From assembly GCA_030045175.1 (NCBI GenBank), contig JASIBM010000422.1, forward strand, positions 1 to 39,901: 39,901 nt of DNA, written 5' to 3'. The position numbers were made by a program, and so were the translations under genes. The DNA comes from Streptosporangiaceae bacterium. Lineage in GTDB: Bacteria > Actinomycetota > Actinomycetes > Streptosporangiales > Streptosporangiaceae. The notes below the pieces were generated by a model. It saw only the letters and a program-made list of their open reading frames with translations, ran no database searches and was not told the origin of the DNA. Numbering within the stretch: the first letter of the stretch is position 1; every line of letters begins with the position of its first letter. Positions 33,448-39,901 of this stretch are shown here, in pieces.

Positions 33448-35831
33448 CGCGGTGGCTGCGACCAGACCCAGTTCGCGACCTCGGGCAGGTCTTCGCCGTG
33501 CTCGCGGGTCCAGGCATGATGGCGGATCCGGGTATCGGTCATCCGCTGGCGCAGGTGCGCAGCCCGCTGGCCAAGCCCGGGTACCCGGTCGATGACGTCC
33601 ATGACCAGGTGGAACCTGTCCATGTCATTCATCACGACCATGTCGAACGGCGTCGTCGTGGTGCCCTCTTCCATATAGCCGCGAACGTGGAAGTTGACGT
33701 GGCCGGTGCGCCGGTAGGTAAGCCGGTGGATCAGCCACGGATAGCCGTGGTAGGCGAAGATCACCGGCCGGTCCGGCGTGAACAAGGCGTCGAACTCGGC
33801 GTCGCTCATCCCGTGCGGATGCTCGGTGCTCGGCTGGAGCCGCATCAGGTCGACGACGTTGACCACCCGGATCCGCAGGTCGGGCAGTTCCCGCCGGAGG
33901 ATGTCGGTGGCGGCGAGCACCTCCTTGGTCGGCACGTCGCCCGCGCAGGCGAGTACCACGTCGGGCTCGGCCCCGTCGGCATCATTCCCGGCCCAGTCCC
34001 AGATGCCCAGGCCGCGAGTGCAGTGCAGGATCGCTGAATCCATGTCCAGCCAGTCCGGGCTCGGCTGCTTGCCCGCGACGACCACGTTCACATAGTCACG
34101 GCTGCGCAGGCAGTGGTCGGCGACGGATAGCAAGGTGTTGGCGTCCGGCGGGAGGTAGACCCGGACCACCTCGGCCTTCTTGTTCATCACGAGGTCGATG
34201 AAACCCGGATCCTGATGAGAGAAGCCATTGTGGTCCTGCTGCCAGACGTGGGAGGTGAGCAAGATGTTCAGCGAAGCCACCGGCCTGCGCCAGGGCAGGT
34301 GCCTGGCCACCTTCAGCCACTTGGCGTGCTGGTTGAACATCGAGTCGACGATGTGGATGAACGCCTCATAGCACGAGAACAGGCCGTGACGGCCGGTTAG
34401 CAGGTAGCCCTCGAGCCAGCCCTGGCAGGTGTGCTCCGACAAGATCTCCATCACCCGGCCGTCTTGCGCCAGGTTCACGTCGACCTGCTCGGTCGCCTCC
34501 TGCCAGGTCTTGCCTGTGGCTTCGAGCACGGCGGTCAGCCGGTTCGACTCCGTCTCGTCCGGGCCGAAGACCCGGAAGTTGTGTTCCTGGCTGTTCAGCC
34601 GGACGATGTCGCGGAGCATCGTGCCAAGGACCCTGGTCGGCTCGCTATGGCGGGCGCCGGGTGCGGGCACCGGCACGGCGTAGTCGCGGAAGTCCGGCAT
34701 GATCAGGTCGCGCAACAGCACGCCCCCGTTGGCGTGCGGCACGGAGCCCAGTCGCCGTGAACCGCTCGGCACCAGCGTCAGCAGGTCAGGATGCGGCCGT
34801 CCGGCCTCGTCGAACAACTCCTGCGGCCGGTAAGACCGCAGCCAGTCCTCAAGCTCGCGCAGGTGACCGGCGTTCTCCCGCACCTGCGTGAGCGGTACCT
34901 GATGGGCGCGCCAGGTACCCTCGACCGGCAGGCCGTCCACCTCGACGGGGCCGGTCCAGCCTTTTGGCGTCCGCATCACGATCATCGGCCAGCGGGGATC
35001 CAGCCGCCGCTGGCCTGCCCTGGCCTCACCCTGGATGGCACGGATCCGCTCGATGGCCAGGTCCAGCGCCGCTGCCATCTCCTCGTGCACGATCGCGGGG
35101 TCGTGGCCTGCCACGTAGATCGGCTGATAGCCGTACCCGCGCAACAGCCCGTCGAGCTCATCGGGGGGAATCCTGGCCAGCACCGCCGGATTGGCGATCT
35201 TCCATCCGTTGAGGTGCAGGATCGGCAGCACGGCGCCGTCCGTCGCCGGATTCAGGAACCGGTTGGCGTGCCAGCCCGTGGCCAGGGGGCCCGTCTCGGC
35301 CTCGCCGTCGCCGACCACGCAGGCGACGATCAGGTCAGGGTTGTCGAACGCCGCGCCGTGCGCGTGCGACATCGAGTAGCCGAGCTCGCCGCCCTCGTGA
35401 ATCGACCCGGGCGTCTCCGGGGCGACGTGGCTCGGCACGCCGCCGGGGAAGGAGAACTGCCTGAACAACTGGCACATGCCGACGGCGTCCCTGGGCACGT
35501 GCGGGTACACCTCGCTGTAGCTGCCCTCCAGCCATGTGTTCGCCAGGGCCGCCGGCCCCCCGTGCCCTGGACCGATGACGATCATCATGGCCACATCGTG
35601 CGCGGAGATCGCCCGGCTCAGGTGCGCCCAGATCAAGTTCAGGCCGGGCGTGGTTCCCCAGTGCCCGAGTAGCCGCGGCTTGATGTGCTCGGGCCGCAGT
35701 GGCTCGGTCAGGAGGGGGTTGTCCATCAGGTAGATCTGACCGGCCGACAGGTAGTTGGCGGCCCGCCAGTACCGGTCGATCGCCTGAGCCTGCGGGTCGG
35801 TCAGCGGCAAGACGTCCCTTGCTGCGCTCAT
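33444..35831 (-). CDS. xfp: Xylulose-5-phosphate/fructose-6-phosphate phosphoketolase
   Basis: 795 residues from the ATG at 35831, which has GAGAG upstream; the open frame extends further but that part covers the Usp remnant in another frame. Family motifs are LLGHWGTTPGLN, VIGPGHGGPA, the thiamine-diphosphate motif GDGEAETG followed about 30 residues later by NGWKIAN, LTGRHGLFSCYEAF, and SHVWQQDHNGFSHQDPG. It splits xylulose 5-phosphate or fructose 6-phosphate with phosphate to acetyl phosphate plus glyceraldehyde 3-phosphate or erythrose 4-phosphate. Acetyl phosphate passes to the coupled AckA. Preference for one sugar phosphate cannot be read from the sequence. Confidence 0.97.
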   Translation of the reverse strand: MSAARDVLPLTDPQAQAIDRYWRAANYLSAGQIYLMDNPLLTEPLRPEHIKPRLLGHWGTTPGLNLIWAHLSRAISAHDVAMMIVIGPGHGGPAALANTWLEGSYSEVYPHVPRDAVGMCQLFRQFSFPGGVPSHVAPETPGSIHEGGELGYSMSHAHGAAFDNPDLIVACVVGDGEAETGPLATGWHANRFLNPATDGAVLPILHLNGWKIANPAVLARIPPDELDGLLRGYGYQPIYVAGHDPAIVHEEMAAALDLAIERIRAIQGEARAGQRRLDPRWPMIVMRTPKGWTGPVEVDGLPVEGTWRAHQVPLTQVRENAGHLRELEDWLRSYRPQELFDEAGRPHPDLLTLVPSGSRRLGSVPHANGGVLLRDLIMPDFRDYAVPVPAPGARHSEPTRVLGTMLRDIVRLNSQEHNFRVFGPDETESNRLTAVLEATGKTWQEATEQVDVNLAQDGRVMEILSEHTCQGWLEGYLLTGRHGLFSCYEAFIHIVDSMFNQHAKWLKVARHLPWRRPVASLNILLTSHVWQQDHNGFSHQDPGFIDLVMNKKAEVVRVYLPPDANTLLSVADHCLRSRDYVNVVVAGKQPSPDWLDMDSAILHCTRGLGIWDWAGNDADGAEPDVVLACAGDVPTKEVLAATDILRRELPDLRIRVVNVVDLMRLQPSTEHPHGMSDAEFDALFTPDRPVIFAYHGYPWLIHRLTYRRTGHVNFHVRGYMEEGTTTTPFDMVVMNDMDRFHLVMDVIDRVPGLGQRAAHLRQRMTDTRIRHHAWTREHGEDLPEVANWVWSQPPR

Positions 35832-35856
35832 CGGACTCTCAAACGTTCTCGGCTCG

Positions 35857-35967
35857 TCACTCTCCCCGGGTGTCCCGGACCACGACGACCGGGCAGCGTG
35901 CGCTGGTAACGCAGTGAATGCTAGCCGAGCCAATCATCATGGATGTGAACGCCCCACGACCGCGCGG
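35857..35967 (-). pseudogene. C-terminal remnant of a universal stress protein
   Basis: Read on the minus strand, about 36 codons ending in a TGA at 35859-35857 give the tail of a UspA-type protein: R-G-A-F, then MMIGSASIH, then CPVVVVRD. It matches the pattern of the intact Usp at 37888 (GSVSNQV, then CPVVIV). The G-x9-G-S half of the ATP motif is present, but just upstream the reading breaks: LAVGRA is in one frame and GRGAF in another. The N-terminal two thirds is not found before the lsr2 gene. I read it as a frameshifted, truncated gene left in the gap between lsr2 and xfp. The rest of that gap (to 36101) is GC-rich sequence with no gene seen. Confidence 0.6.
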
Positions 35968-36101
35968 CCGACGGCGAGCGACATCACGAAGCACCCGGCC
36001 CGGCCGACGGCCTGCCGCCGGCTGGGCGGGCGCGCCGCCCAGCCGTGTCCCACCCGCCGCCAGCCTGCCGCGCGCGGCGACCTGACCTGCGGGGACAGGT
36101 C

Positions 36102-36413
36102 CTAGTGCGCGGCCTCGTACTGCCGGATCACCTCGGCGCTGATCCGGCCGCGCTCGGAGATCTCCAAGCCCGCCTGCCGTGCCCAGGCCCGGACAGCCGC
36201 CCGGTCCGCCCCGGCGGGCGGACGGCGGCGGGTGCTCCGGCTGACCCGTCGGCCTGCCGCGATGAACGGGGCAAACGCCTCAGCGAGCCGCGCCCGGTTC
36301 GACCCAGCCAGGTCGATCTCGTAGCTGACGCCGTCCAAGCCGAACGTGACCGTTCCGGCGTCCGGCGAGCCGTCCATATCATCCATGATCATCACAGAGG
36401 CTTTCTTGACCAT
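36102..36413 (-). CDS. lsr2: Lsr2-family nucleoid-associated protein
   Basis: 103 residues from the ATG at 36413 (MVKKASVMIMDDMDG), with a purine-rich ribosome site ATGGGGAT; the open frame upstream is not Lsr2-like. The N-terminal dimerisation domain has VTFGLDGVSYEIDLA and NRARLAEAFAPF. A basic linker (RRVSRSTRRR) leads to the DNA-binding domain VRAWARQAGLEISERGRISAEVIRQY, with the R-G-R that inserts into the AT-rich minor groove. Lsr2 is the actinobacterial H-NS analogue that bridges DNA and silences AT-rich or foreign genes. The 175 bases upstream (36414-36588) hold no gene that I can support. Confidence 0.95.
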   Translation of the reverse strand: MVKKASVMIMDDMDGSPDAGTVTFGLDGVSYEIDLAGSNRARLAEAFAPFIAAGRRVSRSTRRRPPAGADRAAVRAWARQAGLEISERGRISAEVIRQYEAAH

Positions 36414-36588
36414 ATCCCCATCCTGCGAATCGCCCAGGCCAAGCGCAACCGCGACACACGGGAAGGGCGCCACAAACGTTACGAAGCCGTCAGGCCGGCG
36501 CCATGATGACCAACGGCGGTCGCGCCAGACGAGTTCCAGCCTGAAACTGTGCCCGCCGCATTCACCCGGGTAAGGCGATCGGCCGGCG

Positions 36589-37251
36589 CTATCCGGCACG
36601 CGCCAGGATGAGGCTGTGCCCGCCGCTGCCCTCGGGGATGTACCTGTGCCACACGGGCGCCAGGCCGGCTGCCTGGAGCCAGCCCAGGTAGTCGGCGGTG
36701 TCGGCGTGATCCCAGAACATGTCGGCGCCCAGGTACGGCTCGGTGCCTGTCCACCGGGCCGCGCCGGTGATCGCCAGCAGGTACCCGCCGGGGCGCAGCC
36801 AGCCGCGGATGCGGGGGAACAGGGCTCGCTGGTCGGCGAGCGGCACGTGGATGAGCGCGTAGAAGGACACCACGGCGTCCAGGCTCGCTGGCCGCAACCG
36901 CAGCTCGGTCAGGTCCACCCGGACCAGCGCGGCCGCCGGGACCAGGCGCCGGGCGCGGGCCAGCTGGACGGCGGAGAAGTCCACGCCGATGACCCGCAAG
37001 CCCAGGCCGGCCAGCTCGCGGGTCGCCGGGACGCCGGCGCCGCAACCCAGGTCCGCGACGATGGCCCGGCTGGGCACCAGGCGGGCCAGCTCGGCCGCCC
37101 AGCCGGCATAGCGGCTCACGTCCTCGGCGGAGGAACTGGCTGCCTGGCCGTCGTCGCTGCGGTAGGCCAGCGAGATCGCATCGTAGCCGCGGCGGACCAG
37201 GTCCCGCTGCGCCGCGCGCGCCGCCGCATCGCCGGCTTGCTTGCCTGACAT
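36589..37251 (-). CDS. Class I SAM-dependent methyltransferase
   Basis: 220 residues with a Rossmann methyltransferase core: motif I VADLGCGAGVPATREL (about 66-81), the acidic end of strand 2 in VIGVDFSAVQLARAR, VRVDLTELRL, then SLDAVVSFYALIHVP and LRPGGYLLAITG. The N-terminal YDAISLAYRS is typical of small-molecule methyltransferases. The substrate is unknown. It lies 27 bases downstream of the GNAT gene on the same strand, probably in one operon. A small GCCGG/CCGGC hairpin overlaps its stop. Confidence 0.9.
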   Translation of the reverse strand: MSGKQAGDAAARAAQRDLVRRGYDAISLAYRSDDGQAASSSAEDVSRYAGWAAELARLVPSRAIVADLGCGAGVPATRELAGLGLRVIGVDFSAVQLARARRLVPAAALVRVDLTELRLRPASLDAVVSFYALIHVPLADQRALFPRIRGWLRPGGYLLAITGAARWTGTEPYLGADMFWDHADTADYLGWLQAAGLAPVWHRYIPEGSGGHSLILARAG

Positions 37252-37278
37252 CTCGCCAAGATATCCCGGCGCGCCCGC

Positions 37279-37803
37279 TCACTCCTGCGCCTGGTTCACC
37301 AGCTGGAACAGGACGTGATCCTGCCACCGGCCGGCGATCTTCAGGTACGCAGGCGCCAGCCCGAAGCGGGTGAACCCCGCGCGCTCGAGCACGCGCTGCG
37401 ACCTGACGTTGTGCGGCAACGTCCCGGCCTGGATGCGGTGCAGGCCAAGCTCATCGAACGCCACCTTGATGATGTCGAGCACCGCCGCCGTGGCCAGCCC
37501 GCGCCCGTTGTCTGCGGCATTGAGCCAGTAGCCGAGGAGGCATGACTGGAACGGACCGCGAACGATCTCATTCAGCGTGATGCGGCCGGCCACCCGGCCG
37601 GACTCGTCCAGGATGACGTGCGGCAGCATCAGCCCCTGCGCGTGCCGCCGCAGCGCGTCGCCGACCAGCGCGAGCTGGCCGGCGACCGTGTAGTAGTCGT
37701 CGCCCCTGGCCGGGTCCCACGGGGCGAGGAACTCACGGTTCACGGCGGCCAGCTCAGCCAGGACAGGGACATCGCCGAGCGTAATCAGCCGGGTTGCAGG
37801 CAT
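37279..37803 (-). CDS. GNAT N-acetyltransferase (RimJ/RimL-like)
   Basis: 174 residues from the ATG at 37803, which has GGGAG four bases upstream; the in-frame ATG at 37851 is less likely. The acetyl-CoA fold is visible: VAGRITLNEIVRGPFQSCLLGYWLNAADNGRGLATAAVLDII (strand 4 and the pyrophosphate loop, with N-x-G-R-G-L-A standing for Q-x-x-G-x-G/A), then LHRIQAGTLPHNVRSQRVLERAGFTRFG, typical of the RimJ/RimL group that acetylates protein N-termini or small amines. The true substrate is unknown. Followed by the methyltransferase gene. Confidence 0.9.
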   Translation of the reverse strand: MPATRLITLGDVPVLAELAAVNREFLAPWDPARGDDYYTVAGQLALVGDALRRHAQGLMLPHVILDESGRVAGRITLNEIVRGPFQSCLLGYWLNAADNGRGLATAAVLDIIKVAFDELGLHRIQAGTLPHNVRSQRVLERAGFTRFGLAPAYLKIAGRWQDHVLFQLVNQAQE

Positions 37804-37885
37804 GGTCTCCCATGATCGCAAACCGGCCGCAGCGACCTCCCCCCGGCCCACCGCGCGAGACGCCAGCGCGGCGAATCGCTCCGGG

Positions 37886-37912
37886 GCCTACGGGGTTCGC
37901 CGGCCCGTAGGC
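37886..37912 (-). terminator. Hairpin straddling the usp stop codon
   Basis: GCCTACGGG (37886-37894) and CCCGTAGGC (37904-37912) form a perfect 9-bp stem with a 9-base loop across the stop codon of the usp gene. A second, weaker CCGCGC/GCGCGG hairpin follows at 37851-37871, before the GNAT gene. Probable termination or 3'-end stabilisation between usp and the GNAT operon; no U-run. Confidence 0.5.
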
Positions 37913-38334
37913 ACGATGACAACGGGGCAGGCGGCGTGGTGGGCGACCTGATTCGACACCGAGCCGAGCAGCAAGGCCGCGAAGCCGCCTTGGCCGCGCG
38001 CGCCGACAACCACCAGGTCCGCTTCGCGTGACGCGTCGATCAGCGCCTGGGCTGGGTAGCCGGTGAAGGCTCGCACTTCCACAGACACGGGCTGGATCTC
38101 GCCAATCTCGCTGGCTGACTTGGCGACAGCTTCCTCGGCCGCCCGACGTGCCTGCTGCACGGCATTGTCGGCATCGGGCACGCTCAGCGGGTGCCCGGTG
38201 AACGGGCTAGCCATGGCCGGGATCACGGTAATCACGGTCAATGCGGTCTGACGGGCCGCGGCTTCGCGCATCGCCCAGTTCAGGGCGTCGCGCGCATGCG
38301 CTGACTGGTCAACGCCAACCACGATTCCGGGCAT
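37888..38334 (-). CDS. Universal stress protein (UspA family, ATP-binding type)
   Basis: 148 residues, one Usp domain, with ribosome site GAGGAGGAA directly before the ATG. The N-terminal IVVGVDQSAHARDALNWAMREA and the C-terminal VVVGARGQGGF, LLLGSVSNQV and CPVVIV give the full G-x2-G-x9-G-S ATP-binding motif. Such proteins accumulate in stress or low oxygen and bind ATP as sensors or storage. It is divergent from the dnaK paralogue, and a decayed second copy lies 2 kb downstream next to xfp. Confidence 0.95.
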   Translation of the reverse strand: MPGIVVGVDQSAHARDALNWAMREAAARQTALTVITVIPAMASPFTGHPLSVPDADNAVQQARRAAEEAVAKSASEIGEIQPVSVEVRAFTGYPAQALIDASREADLVVVGARGQGGFAALLLGSVSNQVAHHAACPVVIVPTGRRTP

Positions 38335-38437
38335 TTCTCCTCCTCAAGTCGAGCCTGGCCCGCACCCGATCAGCCATCAAGGGCTGTTCTCCGCTGAGCC
38401 ATACAACGATCGTGGCGGCCTAAAGCCGTCGCGGCCA

Positions 38438-38451
38438 GGGACCAACGTCAC
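38438..38451. promoter_or_regulatory. Possible DosR-like box between usp and dnaK
   Basis: GGGACCAACGTCAC has the spacing of a DosR/DevR site (GGGAC-N4-GTCCC) with one half perfect and the other reading GTCAC. It is 104 bases upstream of the usp start. A single match of this quality could be chance. Confidence 0.25.
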
Positions 38452-38531
38452 TCAGCGTCGGCCAATGGACTCAGGATCAATTGAATATATCCGGACATAA
38501 TAACTATCTGGCCGGGGCATGCGGCGCGCAG

Positions 38532-38561
38532 TTGATGTTTGCACTGACCGGGCGGGATACT
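38532..38561 (+). promoter_or_regulatory. Candidate vegetative promoter of the dnaK paralogue
   Basis: TTGATG (38532-38537) and GATACT (38556-38561) with an 18-base spacer resemble a sigma-70 type promoter, ending 33 bases before the TTG start codon. The ribosome site GAGGGG lies about 8 bases before the start. No HAIR or CIRCE inverted repeat was found nearby. Confidence 0.4.
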
Positions 38562-38594
38562 GAGTCGCGGCTGCTTACAGCGAGGGGCGGACTG

Positions 38595-39901
38595 TTGGCG
38601 AGGGCAATAGGCATCGATTTCGGGACGTCAAGCTCAGTGATATGCGCCCTGGAAGGCGGCAAGCCAAAGGTCATCCCGAATGCCGAAGGATCCAGCCTGA
38701 CTCCATCGGTCGTCGCGTTCACTGACGACGGGAAGGTCCTGGTCGGCGACCCGGCGCTGCGGCAAGCACTGCAGAACCCGCACCGCACGTTCGAGTCAGT
38801 CAAGCGGCGGATAGGGCAGGAACGCGACGTCCGGGCCGGCGGACGGTCAATTCCGCCGGCGGAGCTTGCCGTGCATGTATTCGGCAAGCTCAAGCGGGAT
38901 GCGGAGGCCTACCTGGGCGAGACGGTCTGCGATGTCGTGCTAGCCGTGCCAGCGACAATCTTCCTGACCCATCGCGAGGCCATCAAGGAGGCAGCCGAGA
39001 CGGCCGGGTTCCGAGTGCTGCGGATCACTTACGAAGCGACGGCGGCGGCGCTGGCCTACCACCTGGGCAAGGCGGGCGAGGCCACGATCGTGGTCTTCGA
39101 CCTAGGCGGCGGGAAATTCGACGTGTCGCTGCTCGAGGTGGGCGAGGGCGTCGTCGAGGTCAAGGCGACTGGAGGCGATGAGCACCTTGGCGGTGACGAC
39201 TGGACCGAGCGGATCGTCAGCCAGCTGGCAGAAAAGTTCAATGATCAGCACGACCTGGACCTGTCATCGGACCAGGCGGCCATGCGGAGGATCAGGGAAG
39301 CCGCGGAGAGAGCCAAGATAGAGCTCTCGGCTGCTAGCCAGACCAGGATATACCTCCCTTACATCGCATCAGGCTCGTCTGGCCCGCTGCACCTGGACGA
39401 AGAGCTGTCCCGTGCCGAGTTCCAGAAGATGACCTCGGACCTGCTCGACCGGTGCAAGGCGCCGTTCAAGCAGGTGATCGCGGACGCCGGGATCAAGCTG
39501 AGCCAGATCCATCACGTGGTGCTCGTCGGCGGCTCGACCCGGATGCCCGCCGTCGTGGAGCTGGTCAAGGACCTGACCGGCGGCAAGGAGCCGAACAAGG
39601 GCGTGAACCCGGACGAGGTCGTCGCCGTCGGCGCGTGCCTGCAGGCGGGCGTGCTCAAGGGCGAGGTCAAGGACGTGCTGCTGCTCGACGTGACCCCGCT
39701 GTCGCTGGGCATCGAGACCAAGGGCGGGATCTTCAGCAAGCTGATCGAGCGCAACACCACCATCCCGACCAAGCGCTCGGAGACCTACACCACGGCGGAG
39801 GACAACCAGCCGTCGGTGCAGATCCAGGTCTTCCAGGGCGAGCGTGACATCGCCGCGTACAACAAGAAGCTCGGCATGTTCGAGCTGGCCGGGATCGCCC
39901 C
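38595..39901 (+). CDS. dnaK: DnaK (Hsp70) paralogue, N-terminal part (cut by window edge)
   Basis: 435 codons are visible from a TTG start (MARAIGIDFGTSSS) with GAGGGG upstream; the frame is open to the edge. The Hsp70 nucleotide-binding domain is complete up to VLVGGSTRMPAV, and the substrate-binding domain begins (LLLDVTPLSLGIETKGG). From about residue 290 onward it is very close to the actinobacterial DnaK consensus. The first half departs at functional sites: FGTSSS for LGTTNS, PATIF for PAYFN, YEATAA for NEPTAA, and DLGGGKFD for DLGGGTFD, placing K174 where the phosphate-contacting Thr normally sits. It is a Hsp70 chaperone paralogue, probably not the main DnaK; no grpE or dnaJ is next to its visible part. 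Divergent from usp. Confidence 0.93.
   Translation, partial: MARAIGIDFGTSSSVICALEGGKPKVIPNAEGSSLTPSVVAFTDDGKVLVGDPALRQALQNPHRTFESVKRRIGQERDVRAGGRSIPPAELAVHVFGKLKRDAEAYLGETVCDVVLAVPATIFLTHREAIKEAAETAGFRVLRITYEATAAALAYHLGKAGEATIVVFDLGGGKFDVSLLEVGEGVVEVKATGGDEHLGGDDWTERIVSQLAEKFNDQHDLDLSSDQAAMRRIREAAERAKIELSAASQTRIYLPYIASGSSGPLHLDEELSRAEFQKMTSDLLDRCKAPFKQVIADAGIKLSQIHHVVLVGGSTRMPAVVELVKDLTGGKEPNKGVNPDEVVAVGACLQAGVLKGEVKDVLLLDVTPLSLGIETKGGIFSKLIERNTTIPTKRSETYTTAEDNQPSVQIQVFQGERDIAAYNKKLGMFELAGIA

Noticed and set aside
35832..35933. N-terminal extension of phosphoketolase
   Set aside because: The extra 34 residues are unlike the family, and the same DNA encodes the Usp tail in another frame; the ATG at 35831 has a ribosome site.
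36091..36104. GGAC-AG-GTCC palindrome at the lsr2 stop
   Set aside because: Too short and spaced unlike the other GGGGAC sites; no basis to call it an operator or terminator.
36414..36599. Upstream extension of Lsr2 by 62 residues
   Set aside because: Lsr2 proteins begin near MxKK, and the ATG at 36413 has a purine-rich ribosome site.
38453..38490. HAIR/CIRCE heat-shock operator before dnaK
   Set aside because: Only fragments such as ACTCAGG are present, without the paired inverted half-site.

Overview
The window is high-GC actinobacterial DNA. The signs are GC-rich third codon positions, a type VII (ESX/WXG100) secretion locus, an Lsr2-type nucleoid protein, large LuxR-type and XRE/NB-ARC/TPR regulators, and a cytochrome P450. 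Non-mycobacterial actinomycetes are the best fit; the genus cannot be fixed from the sequence alone. No rRNA, tRNA, CRISPR array or insertion sequence was seen.

Bases 1-28050 (after a cut lipoprotein gene at the left edge) form a type VII secretion (T7SS) island. A minus-strand gene fusing a right-handed beta-helix to an EccA/CbbX-like AAA+ ATPase diverges from a plus-strand operon. That operon encodes a small protein with a YxxxD motif, two WXG100-like proteins, a three-ATPase EccC, and, six bases later, a 12.9-kb gene for a 4286-residue protein with a WXG100-like N-terminus. A minus-strand regulatory pair follows (large ATPase LuxR regulator, then a LuxR-type response regulator). Divergent from the pair is a second plus-strand operon: EccD, a membrane-anchored golvesin-like protein, and two WXG100 proteins. 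EccB, EccE and mycosin are not present in the window, so this is a pared-down or divergent T7SS. The giant protein is the most unusual feature. It appears to carry two copies of a His/Cys (CPD-like) plus OTU-like module: copy 1 keeps a His and a Cys at protease-like spacing, copy 2 has lost both. Between them lie a helical region and about 1800 residues of repeated beta-rich modules.

Bases 28060-32000 hold a minus-strand pair: an XRE/NB-ARC/TPR regulator followed by a cytochrome P450.

Bases 32300-39901 hold a metabolic and stress region, mostly on the minus strand: phosphoketolase and acetate kinase with overlapping reading frames, a decayed universal stress protein (Usp) remnant, Lsr2, a methyltransferase, a GNAT acetyltransferase and an intact Usp. 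Divergent from Usp, and running off the right edge, is a DnaK paralogue starting with TTG whose N-terminal ATPase half departs from the DnaK consensus.

All calls were made by reading the sequence and recalling families; no database search was run.
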